Below are positions 24,151 to 31,988 of a stretch of 34,109 nucleotides of DNA, piece after piece. How positions within the stretch are numbered: the first letter of the stretch is position 1; each line of letters begins with the position of its first letter. A model generated the notes under the pieces. That model was not told the origin of the DNA. It made no database searches and saw only the letters and a program-made list of their open reading frames with translations. Source of the DNA: a virus; IMG/VR virus record IMGVR_UViG_3300024346_000269, positions 1 through 34,109 of that record; one strand, written 5' to 3'. The position numbers and the translations under genes are program-made.

Positions 24151-25139
24151 GAATACTTGCAATAACATCTAAGTTTTCAGGGGTAGGTTATCATAGAATA
24201 ATGCTGCCATTGGTTAACATGGAAAAGGATTACTGCCTTATAACCGATACATTAAGCGAGGAAATAATTGATAACAATTACGATATATTTTTAGTTAATA
24301 GATACCTATCTAATATTGAACTTGGTAATATTATACAATGGAAAGAAAAGTATGGTTTTAAGTTTATAGTTGATAATGATGATTACTGGGACTTAGACCC
24401 AAGCCACCCATTATTTGAAAGATATAAGCAGAACGATATACCTGATAAGATAAAGCAATACTTAACCCATGCAGACCTTTGTACCTGCACCCATGAAAGG
24501 TTAGCAGAAGAGATTTATCACTATAATCATAACGTGCATATCCTTCCAAATGCTTTACCTTATGGAGAAGAGCAGTTTCAAGACAATAAAGTAGAATCAG
24601 ATAAGATTAGGTTATTCTGGTCAGGTTCTGGAACTCATGAAAAGGATATAATGCTTCTCAAAAGACCAATGCAGAGGTTAACTAACTTAAATATAAAACC
24701 TGTAATAGCTGGTTATAATGAAATTGAAAAGCCTATTTGGGATAGAATGGTTTCTGCTTTTGGGTATGGGTTAAGATTAAACCCAACTATTTATAATTAT
24801 AATGAGATACAGAAGTATATGAGTGCTTATGCTGATTCTGATATTTCCCTGATTCCGTTATTAGATACCAAGTTCAATAGCATGAAGTCAAACTTAAAAG
24901 TATTGGAAACTGCTGCAAAGAAAAACCCTGCTATAGTCAGCAATGTAAACCCTTATTTAGGTTTACCAGTGCATTATGTTAAAAAACAAAGTGATTGGTT
25001 TAACCATATTAAAGACCTGACTAATGATGAAGAATACAGAAAAGAGAGTGGTGAAGTATTATACCAGTATTGCAGTAAGTATTTTAACTTCAAAGAGATA
25101 AATAACAAAAGAAAAGACATTTATAAGCAAATACTTTAA
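24147..25139 (+). CDS. GT4-like glycosyltransferase
   Basis: 330 residues. N-terminal Rossmann start (RILAITSKFSGVGYHRIMLP, with Gly-rich loop), NAL-P at NVHILPNALPYG, then IRLFWSGSGTHEKDI (second Rossmann start, about 155-170) and the terminal ADSDISLIPLLDTKFN, KSNLKVLETAAKK pattern where the Lys/Glu pair contacts the sugar nucleotide in GT-B enzymes. It likely moves a sugar from a nucleotide donor to an acceptor that I cannot identify: host polysaccharide, phage DNA, or a virion protein. No signal peptide. A further glycosyltransferase (28384) and an LpxA-like gene (27911) are in the same region. Confidence 0.78.
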   Translation: MRILAITSKFSGVGYHRIMLPLVNMEKDYCLITDTLSEEIIDNNYDIFLVNRYLSNIELGNIIQWKEKYGFKFIVDNDDYWDLDPSHPLFERYKQNDIPDKIKQYLTHADLCTCTHERLAEEIYHYNHNVHILPNALPYGEEQFQDNKVESDKIRLFWSGSGTHEKDIMLLKRPMQRLTNLNIKPVIAGYNEIEKPIWDRMVSAFGYGLRLNPTIYNYNEIQKYMSAYADSDISLIPLLDTKFNSMKSNLKVLETAAKKNPAIVSNVNPYLGLPVHYVKKQSDWFNHIKDLTNDEEYRKESGEVLYQYCSKYFNFKEINNKRKDIYKQIL

Positions 25140-25140
25140 C

Positions 25141-25566
25141 GTGCCAGTAATTAAATGCAGTAACTCAAAATACAGGATTGGAAGCGGTGCTTGTATTTAC
25201 GATACAGAAGAAAAGGCTACAAAAGTATGGCAAGCAATATTAGCATCTGGCAAATATAAAGCAGACCCAAGAAAGGTATCTTATGATTATGATGATACAC
25301 TTAGTACGGAGTTGGGGCAAAAGAAAGCAATTAGTGATATAAAAAGTGGGTTATTAGTTTATATAATAACAAGAAGGTCAAAATCACAGGAGGTTTTAAA
25401 TACTGCTAAGAAAATAGGAATACCAGAAAGCAGGGTTATATTTACAAATGGTTCTTTGAAGTGGGAGGCAGTTAAACATTATGGAATAAGTAAACATTAC
25501 GATAACAACGCAAGAGAAATTGAATTAATAAATTCAAGGACCGAAGCACAAGAAATTAAATTTTGA
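25141..25566 (+). CDS. HAD-like hydrolase with N-terminal YRIGSG module
   Basis: 141 residues, starting with GTG 25141 (one nt after the previous stop). Residues 5-37 (KCSNSKYRIGSGACIYDTEE, then helix) form a module seen in many phage proteins, KWRIGxGxC-like. From 46 the chain reads as HAD fold: YDYDDTLS (D-x-D-x-T, 49-53), YIITRRS (motif II Thr), and YDNNAREIE as a weak motif IV. A HAD phosphatase of nucleotides or polynucleotide ends (as in Pnk) is possible. The two-part structure is seen directly; the function is inferred. Overlaps the holin start by TTGA. Confidence 0.7.
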   Translation: MPVIKCSNSKYRIGSGACIYDTEEKATKVWQAILASGKYKADPRKVSYDYDDTLSTELGQKKAISDIKSGLLVYIITRRSKSQEVLNTAKKIGIPESRVIFTNGSLKWEAVKHYGISKHYDNNAREIELINSRTEAQEIKF

Positions 25567-25850
25567 ACAGATTAGAAGAATTAGGCATAAACTTATCTTT
25601 ATCAATTGCAGGTTTCTTTGGTTCATTGCTTGTAATTGGTAAGGAAGGCATTAAGGATGTACGCACTACAATACTTGCAATGTTTGGTGGGGTAGCTTCT
25701 GCGAACTATCTAACCCCAGTAGTATGTGATTTAGTAGGGGTAGTAAAAATCAATCATCAATTTAGCATAGCTTTTATTTTAGGTTTCATGGGTCTTCGTG
25801 GAGTTGAAAAAATAATAATTAAATTGCTAAAGAAAAATGACAATATCTAA
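25563..25850 (+). CDS. Phage holin
   Basis: 95 residues, TTG start at 25563 overlapping the previous stop (TTGA). Three hydrophobic segments: about 11-27 (LSLSIAGFFGSLLVIG), 37-58 (ILAMFGGVASANYLTPVVCD) and 66-80 (QFSIAFILGFMGLRG), with basic ends. This layout (GFFGSLLVIGKEGIKD then ASANYLTPVV and FMGLRGVE) is a familiar holin pattern in Bacteroidota phages. It would make pores that release the endolysin. It ends inside the endolysin start (14-nt overlap). Confidence 0.82.
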   Translation: MNRLEELGINLSLSIAGFFGSLLVIGKEGIKDVRTTILAMFGGVASANYLTPVVCDLVGVVKINHQFSIAFILGFMGLRGVEKIIIKLLKKNDNI

Positions 25851-26271
25851 GCACTTAGAACTTTCGGAACTTATAAGAAGTGAATCCGCTAAAAGATTAG
25901 GGGTAAGTAATATGCCACCAAAAGAACATATTGAAAACCTTAAACTCTTAGCGGTTAATATTTTTGAGCCTATTAGAGAGCATTTTAAAGTACCTATTAG
26001 AATATCAAGCGGATATAGGTCAGCCATTCTAAACAAGGCGGTAGGGGGTTCTAATACATCACAGCATTCATTAGGGCAAGCCATTGATATAGACATGGAT
26101 GGGACAAATGTAAAAAATAGTGATATCTTTGAATTTATAAAGACCCTGCCATTTGACCAACTCATAAATGAGTTTAATTTTGCATGGGTTCATGTATCAT
26201 ATTCAGCAAAGCATAGAAAACAAATTTTACACGCAACCAAACTCAATGGAAAAACCATCTACAAAAGTTAG
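25837..26271 (+). CDS. M15-family endolysin (D-Ala-D-Ala/peptide peptidase)
   Basis: 144 residues. Pattern SQHSLGQAIDID (His77, Asp84) and WVHVSY (His119) supplies the three zinc ligands of M15 peptidases; SSGYRS (58-62) is also typical. Length fits M15A endolysins, which cut cell-wall peptides. No signal peptide, so it needs the holin, whose gene overlaps its start. Catalytic base Glu/Asp is probably in the short loop before WVH. Confidence 0.88.
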   Translation: MTISKHLELSELIRSESAKRLGVSNMPPKEHIENLKLLAVNIFEPIREHFKVPIRISSGYRSAILNKAVGGSNTSQHSLGQAIDIDMDGTNVKNSDIFEFIKTLPFDQLINEFNFAWVHVSYSAKHRKQILHATKLNGKTIYKS

Positions 26272-27220
26272 TCTATGCAAGGAATACAGAACTAAATACG
26301 GATACGAAATGCCTACCTTAAAATTGGCACGTATTATTTATAATGAAAATAAACTTTTATTTACAAACGTAGAATTTGTTCGTACTACACTAAGGGCATT
26401 AGAGGGAAAAGCTGGTCATAAAGTTAAAGGTGTAATTAAAACAGAAGACAGACCAAGAAACCCATACAACCTTCCAGAATCAGATGAAACAATATATGAG
26501 CCTTACCAATTAGAGGCGAAGCGTTTGTTGGTTTTATCTGACATTCACATACCTTACCATTCAATAGATGCCATAACCTGCACATTGGATTATGCAAAAA
26601 AAGAAAAGCCTGATGCCATTCTTTTAAATGGAGATACATTGGACTTCTTTGGTTTAAGTAGGTTTTCAAAAGACCCAAAGAAAAGAAGTTTTGCTCATGA
26701 GTTAGAAGCATTTAGAAATTTTATAGATGTTCTAAAATCTACCTTTGATGCTAAACTTTATTTTAAGATTGGTAACCATGAGGAAAGATATGAGCATTAT
26801 TTATGGATGAAAGCTGGGGAATTAGATGGGGTTGAAGAATTTGATTTGGGCAATATCATTAAAGCAAGAGCAGAAGGCATTGAGATTATTAAAGATAAGA
26901 GAGTAATGAAAGCTGGGGGTTTAAATATAATACATGGGCATGAATACTTCGGTATTACTTCTCCAGTAAACATTGCCAGAGGCTTATACATGAAAGGTAA
27001 AGTTTCTGCAATACAAGGTCATAATCATCAATCGTCAGAGCATACAGAAACCGATATGAATGGTAACATAACAACTACATGGTCGGTTGGTTGCCTTAGT
27101 GAATTGCACCCAATGTATATGCCATTAAATAAATGGAATCATGGCTTTGCAATAGTAGATATAGATAAAGAAGATTTTCAAGTAACAAACAAAAGAATAC
27201 ATAACGGAAAAGTTTTATGA
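26246..27220 (+). CDS. Calcineurin-like metallophosphoesterase
   Basis: 324 residues from ATG 26246, which overlaps the endolysin by 26 nt; an earlier ATG 26168 would overlap by 104 nt. Motifs in order: LVLSDIHIP (Asp99, His101), LLNGDTLDF (Asp130), KIGNHEERY (Asn177, His178), NIIHGHEYF (His230), QGHNHQSS (His259, His261), the complete metal-binding set. The first 90 residues are a Lys/Arg-rich helical extension (RTKYGYEMPTLKLARIIYN) that could bind DNA. Substrate not predictable; nucleases, phosphatases and cyclic-nucleotide esterases are known in the family. Confidence 0.85.
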   Translation: MEKPSTKVSLCKEYRTKYGYEMPTLKLARIIYNENKLLFTNVEFVRTTLRALEGKAGHKVKGVIKTEDRPRNPYNLPESDETIYEPYQLEAKRLLVLSDIHIPYHSIDAITCTLDYAKKEKPDAILLNGDTLDFFGLSRFSKDPKKRSFAHELEAFRNFIDVLKSTFDAKLYFKIGNHEERYEHYLWMKAGELDGVEEFDLGNIIKARAEGIEIIKDKRVMKAGGLNIIHGHEYFGITSPVNIARGLYMKGKVSAIQGHNHQSSEHTETDMNGNITTTWSVGCLSELHPMYMPLNKWNHGFAIVDIDKEDFQVTNKRIHNGKVL

Positions 27221-27405
27221 GTTTACCAAAGAAGATTAACAAGATGAGCATTGAGGAACAGGAAGCATTTCTTATTAAGAAGTTGCAAGATATGTATGAG
27301 GTAGAAACAATTTACAGAAGAGCATTGGCAAAGGTAAGAGGAAAGGTAAAGATAGATATATCAGAGTTAGATAGACCAGATTTAATTTTAATGAAAAGTG
27401 ATTAA
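27217..27405 (+). CDS. Small helical protein
   Basis: 62 residues with a Lys/Glu-rich helix (SIEEQEAFLIKKLQDMYEVE) and a basic turn (AKVRGKVK), no recognised domain. ATGA overlap with the phosphoesterase and 8-nt overlap with the HExxH gene. Confidence 0.55.
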   Translation: MSLPKKINKMSIEEQEAFLIKKLQDMYEVETIYRRALAKVRGKVKIDISELDRPDLILMKSD

Positions 27406-27664
27406 GGTTAAGTATAAAAAGTTAGGCAAAGAAAAGGTTTGGGGTCTTGCTGATTCTGAAGGAATTATTTATTTGGACACAAGATTAAAAGGAAAAAAGC
27501 ATCTTGAGATATTGATACATGAAACATTACATTTACTTTACCCAGAAGATTCAGAGGAATTAATTGTAGAAAAAAGCATATCTTTATGTAACTTAATTTG
27601 GTCGCAAAGGTACAGAAGGATAGAAGAAGATAAGAAAGAACCATTGCAAGATGGAACGTTATGA
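27398..27664 (+). CDS. HExxH metallopeptidase-like protein
   Basis: 88 residues from GTG 27398. Strands (IKVKYKKLGKEKVWGLAD) lead to a helix containing HETLH (His41-Glu42-Thr-Leu-His45) with Glu54/Glu58 following as possible third ligand, a zincin-type motif as in short SprT/ImmA-like phage proteins. Very small, so possibly a single-domain peptidase or a non-catalytic relative. A phage peptidase between lysis and HNH genes could remove a host regulator; speculation. Confidence 0.62.
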   Translation: MIKVKYKKLGKEKVWGLADSEGIIYLDTRLKGKKHLEILIHETLHLLYPEDSEELIVEKSISLCNLIWSQRYRRIEEDKKEPLQDGTL

Positions 27665-27921
27665 AAAAATATACTAAACAATATTTTAGTTATTTCGGTT
27701 ATGCATTAGATGACTTTTTACCTTGTGAAGTTTGTGGTGGAAAAGCAGTAGATATTCATCATATAGATTGCAAAGGGATGGGTGGAAGTACATTAAAGGA
27801 TAACATTGAAAATATAATGGCAGTATGCAGGTCTTGCCATTTAGAATATGGAGATAAAAAAGACCACATACAATTTTTAAGAGAGAAGCATTTAAACTTT
27901 ATGCAATACAATGGCAAATAA
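27661..27921 (+). CDS. HNH endonuclease-like protein
   Basis: 86 residues. CEVCG (Cys22, Cys25), DIHHID (His33, His34), NIMAVCRSCH (Asn51, Cys56, Cys59, His60) form the two zinc knuckles and His-Asn-His core. Small HNH proteins serve in phage packaging or as mobile endonucleases; here it is 2.3 kb from terminase. Overlaps the LpxA-like gene by 11 nt. Confidence 0.78.
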   Translation: MKKYTKQYFSYFGYALDDFLPCEVCGGKAVDIHHIDCKGMGGSTLKDNIENIMAVCRSCHLEYGDKKDHIQFLREKHLNFMQYNGK

Positions 27922-28384
27922 TATACATCCAACTGCTATTATAGGAGATAATGTTGAGATAGGAGATAACAACATAATAGGTGCTTATTGTATAATTGGT
28001 ACGATGGCAGAACATAGAAAGTGCAAACACTTAGGAAAGGTTAAAATAGGAAATGGAAATACAATTACAGGACTGGTTACAATAGATGCAGGAACTGAAT
28101 TTGCAACTACCATTGGAGATAACTGCTATATTATGAAACACGCTCATATTGGGCATGATGCTATTATAGGCAATGATGTTACAATAAGTTGTGGTGCTAA
28201 AGTTGGTGGGCATTCTATATTAGAAGATAAAGTTAACTTAGGTTTAAATGCAGTTATACATCAAAAGATAACTGTACCTAAAAGGTGTATGATTGGTGCT
28301 TCTGCATTTGTAGGAAAGAAAAGTCAATTAAGGGCAGGATATAAATATGCAGGAGTACCTGTAAAAGAATTGGGATTGAACTAA
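27911..28384 (+). CDS. LpxA-like hexapeptide acyltransferase
   Basis: 157 residues. Left-handed beta-helix repeats from the start (NNIHPTAIIGDNVEIGDNN, then IGDNCYIMKHAHIGHDAIIG). The histidines fall where they do in E. coli LpxA: His79 and His82 (HIGHD), His101 (GGH), His117 (IHQ), with His82 corresponding to the catalytic His125. It lacks the C-terminal helical domain of the 262-residue bacterial enzyme. LpxA adds a hydroxyacyl chain to UDP-GlcNAc in lipid A synthesis; the phage version may acylate or acetylate another sugar. Followed at 1 nt by a glycosyltransferase, which supports a sugar-modification pathway. Confidence 0.75.
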   Translation: MANNIHPTAIIGDNVEIGDNNIIGAYCIIGTMAEHRKCKHLGKVKIGNGNTITGLVTIDAGTEFATTIGDNCYIMKHAHIGHDAIIGNDVTISCGAKVGGHSILEDKVNLGLNAVIHQKITVPKRCMIGASAFVGKKSQLRAGYKYAGVPVKELGLN

Positions 28385-28995
28385 TGAAAGTATTAATAGG
28401 TTGCCTTGTTTACGGGAATAGACCATTAGACATAATTCATAGTAACCTTGAAAAAGCAGGTTACCCTTTTGAAGTTATGTTTATAAATAAAGAAGGTATA
28501 GCCAATGCATTAAATGAAGCCATATATAAGTATGAGCAGTACGATGCAATAGGATACTTAGCAAATGATATAGAAGAGCCAGAGGGATGGTTACAAAAGA
28601 AAGTAAATGCTTTGTTAACTTATCCAGAGGCAGGAGTGGTAGCAAGTTCTTTTAGTCCAGTAAGGTTAATAGAATCTGATTTTATTATATCAAATTATTT
28701 AATTTCAAAGAAGGTAATAGAAAAGGTAGGAATGTTTAACTTTGAGTATTACCCTTATGGAGCAATAGACCTTGAATACTTACAGAGATGCTGGGTAGCT
28801 GAATTTAAAACTTATTATGTACAGGATTGCATTGCTAAACATATAGGAAGCCATGCAACGGGTGATGAGTACGGATATAACAAAGAGGAGATGGTTAAAA
28901 AGTATTGGGATAAATATACTCATGAAAGTAACTTGTACAGGAATAAACAAAAAGATATTTGGATATGGCAAAACAAACAGATAGCCGAAAATTAA
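28384..28995 (+). CDS. GT2-like glycosyltransferase
   Basis: 203 residues. Rossmann-like start (KVLIGCLVYGNRPLDII), then a segment around YLANDIEEPEGW (Asp-Ile-Glu in place of DxD, about 60-70) and GAIDLEYLQRC (about 123-133) as the acceptor-side acid. Family GT-A transferases use these to bind the sugar nucleotide and metal. Short for a GT2 (203 instead of about 250), lacking the usual C-terminal amphipathic part. Downstream of the LpxA-like gene, one nt apart. Acceptor unknown. Confidence 0.68.
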   Translation: MKVLIGCLVYGNRPLDIIHSNLEKAGYPFEVMFINKEGIANALNEAIYKYEQYDAIGYLANDIEEPEGWLQKKVNALLTYPEAGVVASSFSPVRLIESDFIISNYLISKKVIEKVGMFNFEYYPYGAIDLEYLQRCWVAEFKTYYVQDCIAKHIGSHATGDEYGYNKEEMVKKYWDKYTHESNLYRNKQKDIWIWQNKQIAEN

Positions 28996-29084
28996 CGTTT
29001 GGCAAAAGGAGAAAAGGTAAAGCTAAAAAATCATTTAATAAACATGATAGAGCAGAACGCAATTACAGAGGTCAAGGTAGGTGA
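28965..29084 (+). CDS. Short basic protein nested between glycosyltransferase and methyltransferase
   Basis: 39 residues, strongly basic (MAKQTDSRKLTFGKRRKG, ending NYRGQGR). It overlaps the end of the glycosyltransferase gene by 31 nt and the start of the methyltransferase by 41 nt, in a third frame. Short proteins ending in a YRGQGR-like sequence recur in Bacteroidota phages as far as I recall, which is why I list it. It could bind nucleic acid. Alternative: chance ORF in a Lys-rich stretch. Confidence 0.45.
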   Translation: MAKQTDSRKLTFGKRRKGKAKKSFNKHDRAERNYRGQGR

Positions 29085-30234
29085 GATTAAAGCCAACCCG
29101 AACAACCCAAGAATCATTAAGGATGATAAGTTTAAGAAGCTGGTAAAATCCATTCAGGAGTTCCCAGAGATGCTTAAATTAAGACCTATTGTAGTAAATG
29201 ATGATATGGTTGTCTTGGGTGGTAACATGAGGCTAAAGGCTTGCAAAGAGGCAGGGTTAAAGACGATACCAATTATAAAGGCAAGTTTATTATCAGAACA
29301 ACAACAGAAGGAATTTATAGTTAAAGATAATGTAGGTTATGGAGAATGGGATTGGGATGACCTTGCTAATAATTGGGATGCAGAGCAGTTAACAGATTGG
29401 GGATTGGATATACCTAACTTTGAGGTTGAAACTTTGGAAGCAGAAGAGGATGATTTTGCAGTACCAGATGGTGGTATTGAAACTGATATTTTACTTGGGG
29501 ATTTGTTTGATATAGGAGAACATAGATTGCTTTGTGGGGATAGCACTCAAACAGATACATTCTCAAAACTAATGGATGGGGAGATGGGAGATATGTGCAT
29601 TACAGACCCACCTTATAATGTAGCTTATGAAGGGAAAACAAAAGATGCATTAAAAATAGAAAATGACTCAATGGGTAATGATGATTTCTATAAATTTCTT
29701 TATGATTTTTATAGTGCATTGACTACTGCGGTTAAAAAAGGTGGAGCAATATATGTTTGGCATGCTTCATCTGAAATTATAAATTTTGGGAAGGCAATGG
29801 TAGATGCAGGTTGGCTATTAAAACAACAATTGATATGGGTTAAAAATACAATGGTTATGGGTAGACAAGATTACCAATGGAAGCATGAACCTTGTCTTTA
29901 TGGTTGGTTAGCAGGAGATAGTCATAAATGGTATTCTGATAGGAAACAAACAACTATTATAGAATGGGATAAGCCTTCACGAAACGGAGAACATCCTACA
30001 ATGAAGCCAATAGGTTTATTTTCTTATCAAATTAATAATAGTTCAAAAATTGGGGATATAGTTATTGATGCTTTTGGTGGTTCTGGAACTACAATGGTAG
30101 CTTGTGAACAACTAAAAAGAAAATCAAGGATAATAGAATACGACCCAAAATACTGCCAAGTAATAGTAGATAGGATGCTTAAACTTGACCCAACATTAAC
30201 AATAAAAAGAAACGGACAACCATATATTAAATAG
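29044..30234 (+). CDS. ParB-domain DNA methyltransferase fusion
   Basis: 396 residues from ATG 29044; a TTG at 28999 would add 15 residues and is less likely if the nested gene is real. N-terminal ParB-like domain (about 8-110): VGEIKANPNNPRIIKDD and VVLGGNMRLKACKEAGL. C-terminal N6-adenine-type methyltransferase: catalytic ITDPPYNVAY (DPPYN at 188-192) and late DAFGGSGTTM (SAM-binding, about 342-351), so the order is catalytic motif before SAM motif (beta class). It may protect phage DNA from host restriction or regulate genes. ParB-MTase fusions occur in many phages. Followed by 18 nt before terS. Confidence 0.85.
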   Translation: MIEQNAITEVKVGEIKANPNNPRIIKDDKFKKLVKSIQEFPEMLKLRPIVVNDDMVVLGGNMRLKACKEAGLKTIPIIKASLLSEQQQKEFIVKDNVGYGEWDWDDLANNWDAEQLTDWGLDIPNFEVETLEAEEDDFAVPDGGIETDILLGDLFDIGEHRLLCGDSTQTDTFSKLMDGEMGDMCITDPPYNVAYEGKTKDALKIENDSMGNDDFYKFLYDFYSALTTAVKKGGAIYVWHASSEIINFGKAMVDAGWLLKQQLIWVKNTMVMGRQDYQWKHEPCLYGWLAGDSHKWYSDRKQTTIIEWDKPSRNGEHPTMKPIGLFSYQINNSSKIGDIVIDAFGGSGTTMVACEQLKRKSRIIEYDPKYCQVIVDRMLKLDPTLTIKRNGQPYIK

Positions 30235-30252
30235 TGAAATAATAGTGAGGAT

Positions 30253-30615
30253 ATGGCAAACGAACAAAATTTAACACCATTTAAGAAAGGCGAGGTTGCT
30301 AACCCTAATGGCAGACCTAAAAAATATGTAAGCCTATTAAGGGATGCAGGATATAAGCTATCAGAAATAAACGATACAATACAGGTAATGATGGCAATGG
30401 ACTTAGATGAATTAAAATCCGTATTTGATAACCCTAAGGCTACCATACTTGAAAAGACTATTGCTAACGCAATGCGTAAGTCATTAAGTAAAGGTTCACT
30501 ATATAGCCTTGAAACGCTTTTAACAAGGGTTTACGGAAAGCCAAAGGAACAGATGGATATTACTACTGATAATAAAATAGAGATTGTTTTTGTTGATGGC
30601 AAGACCATATTATGA
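30253..30615 (+). CDS. terS: Terminase small subunit-like (DUF5681-type start)
   Basis: 120 residues. N-terminal FKKGEVANPNGRPKK (about 10-24) is a KKG...NPxGRPK motif typical of DUF5681-type proteins beside large terminases. Helices follow. It overlaps the large subunit gene by 4 nt. It would recognise the packaging site; being short it may need the long helices as oligomeriser. The call comes mainly from position and this motif. Confidence 0.72.
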   Translation: MANEQNLTPFKKGEVANPNGRPKKYVSLLRDAGYKLSEINDTIQVMMAMDLDELKSVFDNPKATILEKTIANAMRKSLSKGSLYSLETLLTRVYGKPKEQMDITTDNKIEIVFVDGKTIL

Positions 30616-31760
30616 GAATTGAAATACCTAAACCACATACTAATCAAAAATCAATCCTTGATGCAGAAGAAAGGTTTATTGTGGTTATGTGCGGTAGAAG
30701 GTTTGGTAAGTCAGAACTATCCCAGATAAAAATAATTACAGAGGCAGTACAGGGCAAATCAATAGCATACATTACCCCTACTTACTCACTTGCTAAAGTT
30801 TTCTTTAATAGGTTAATTCATGCACTACCTTTTCTAAATAACAAATCAGATTTAAAGTTATCATTCCCAAATGGGGGTTCAGTAGAATTTTTTACAGGGG
30901 AAAGATTAGATAATTTAAGAGGCAGAAAGTTTCATTGGGTTATTGTAGATGAGGCTTCATTTATACCTGACCTTGAACAAGGCTGGTTAAACTCTATAAG
31001 ACCTACGCTAACCGATTATAAAGGCAGGGCATTGTTTCTATCTACTCCAAGAGGTAAGAACTATTTCTATTCTTTATTCATGAAGAATGATAGCGGTTGG
31101 AAGTCTTTTAAGTTTACTACCTACGATAACCCATACATAGATAAGGCAGAAATAGATGAGGCAAGAACCCAACTACCAGAGGCGGTCTTTGAGCAGGAGT
31201 ACATGGCTAACCCTATGGAGAATGCTGCTAACCCTTTTGGCTCTGCTTTTATACGTTCATGCATTGCACCAATAAGCACCAAAGAGATTGTAAGCTATGG
31301 TATTGACCTTGCTAAGTCGGTTGACTATACTTGTATCATTGGCTTGGATAGTGATGGTGCTGTGGCTTATTTTGACCGCTTCCAGATGGATTGGAATAGT
31401 ACCAAGAATGCTATATTATCTTTACCTAAAAGACCGATGCTAATAGATAGCACAGGGGTAGGAGACCCAATAGTAGAGGACTTACAAAGAGAAGGAAGAC
31501 ATATAATAGGGTTAAAGTTTACCAGTCAATCTAAGCAGAACTTAATGGTAGGACTGCAAACTGCCATACAACAAAGAAAGATTACCTTTCCTAAAGGTCA
31601 GATAGTAGATGAGTTGGAGGTTTTTGAGTACCAATATAGTGCCACAGGGGTTAAGTATTCTGCCCCTTCAGGTTTCCATGATGACTGCGTTATGGCATTG
31701 GCTTTGGCTTATCAGAACTTAAACGTAAATACAGGCTCTGGTAGGTACTCATTTATGTAA
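30612..31760 (+). CDS. terL: Terminase large subunit
   Basis: 382 residues. Walker A GRRFGKS (28-34), Walker B WVIVDEA (109-115), coupling motif LFLSTPRGKN (141-150), nuclease motif YGIDLAKSVDYT (Asp232), DSTGVGD (Asp279) and HDDCVMALALA (Asp357/358). All expected ATPase and RNase H-like nuclease residues are present, and length is near normal for the compact Bacteroidota phage type. It packages DNA into the procapsid. An inverted repeat follows 1 nt after the stop. Confidence 0.95.
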   Translation: MRIEIPKPHTNQKSILDAEERFIVVMCGRRFGKSELSQIKIITEAVQGKSIAYITPTYSLAKVFFNRLIHALPFLNNKSDLKLSFPNGGSVEFFTGERLDNLRGRKFHWVIVDEASFIPDLEQGWLNSIRPTLTDYKGRALFLSTPRGKNYFYSLFMKNDSGWKSFKFTTYDNPYIDKAEIDEARTQLPEAVFEQEYMANPMENAANPFGSAFIRSCIAPISTKEIVSYGIDLAKSVDYTCIIGLDSDGAVAYFDRFQMDWNSTKNAILSLPKRPMLIDSTGVGDPIVEDLQREGRHIIGLKFTSQSKQNLMVGLQTAIQQRKITFPKGQIVDELEVFEYQYSATGVKYSAPSGFHDDCVMALALAYQNLNVNTGSGRYSFM

Positions 31761-31761
31761 A

Positions 31762-31776
31762 TGCAACAATGTTGCA
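31762..31776. promoter_or_regulatory. Perfect palindrome after terL (operator candidate)
   Basis: TGCAAC-AAT-GTTGCA, six pairs around a 3-base centre, followed by A-rich sequence and no T-run on the + strand, so it is not a + strand terminator. It lies 33 nt before the promoter at 31810; a regulator such as the XRE protein at 32553 might bind it. Confidence 0.35.
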
Positions 31777-31809
31777 AAAATAATTAAAAAAAAGTTTAGG
31801 GAAATGTAC

Positions 31810-31852
31810 TTTGGTATTAAAGAAAGGTTTATCTTTGACAAACAAACCACTT
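31810..31852 (+). promoter_or_regulatory. Early-type promoter with leader box, copy 2
   Basis: TTTG at 31810-31813, TATCTTTG at 31830-31837 (spacing 16, rather short), then AAACCACTT at 31844-31852 and ATG 31866 after another 13 nt. The 89-nt stretch after terL contains this and the palindrome. Confidence 0.6.
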
Positions 31853-31865
31853 AAAACTAAACAAA

Positions 31866-31985
31866 ATGAAAAAGCAAAAAGTAAAAATCTTAGGTCAGAC
31901 AGTAACAGTAGGTAGCAAGTTGCATGAAAAACTTCTTGCACAGGTAAAGCATTTTAATGATTTAGCTAAATATGAAAATAATTAA
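31866..31985 (+). CDS. Very small early protein
   Basis: 39 residues (MKKQKVKILGQTVTVGSK, then a helical end). Directly follows the early-type promoter and leader box. Strand-loop-helix pattern, basic N-terminus. No family recognised; could be an anti-host factor. Confidence 0.6.
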   Translation: MKKQKVKILGQTVTVGSKLHEKLLAQVKHFNDLAKYENN

Positions 31986-31988
31986 ACC

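Noticed and set aside
31762-31776. Palindrome after terL as a rho-independent terminator
   Set aside because: The stem is only 6 bp and is followed by A, not T, on the + strand; an operator fits better.
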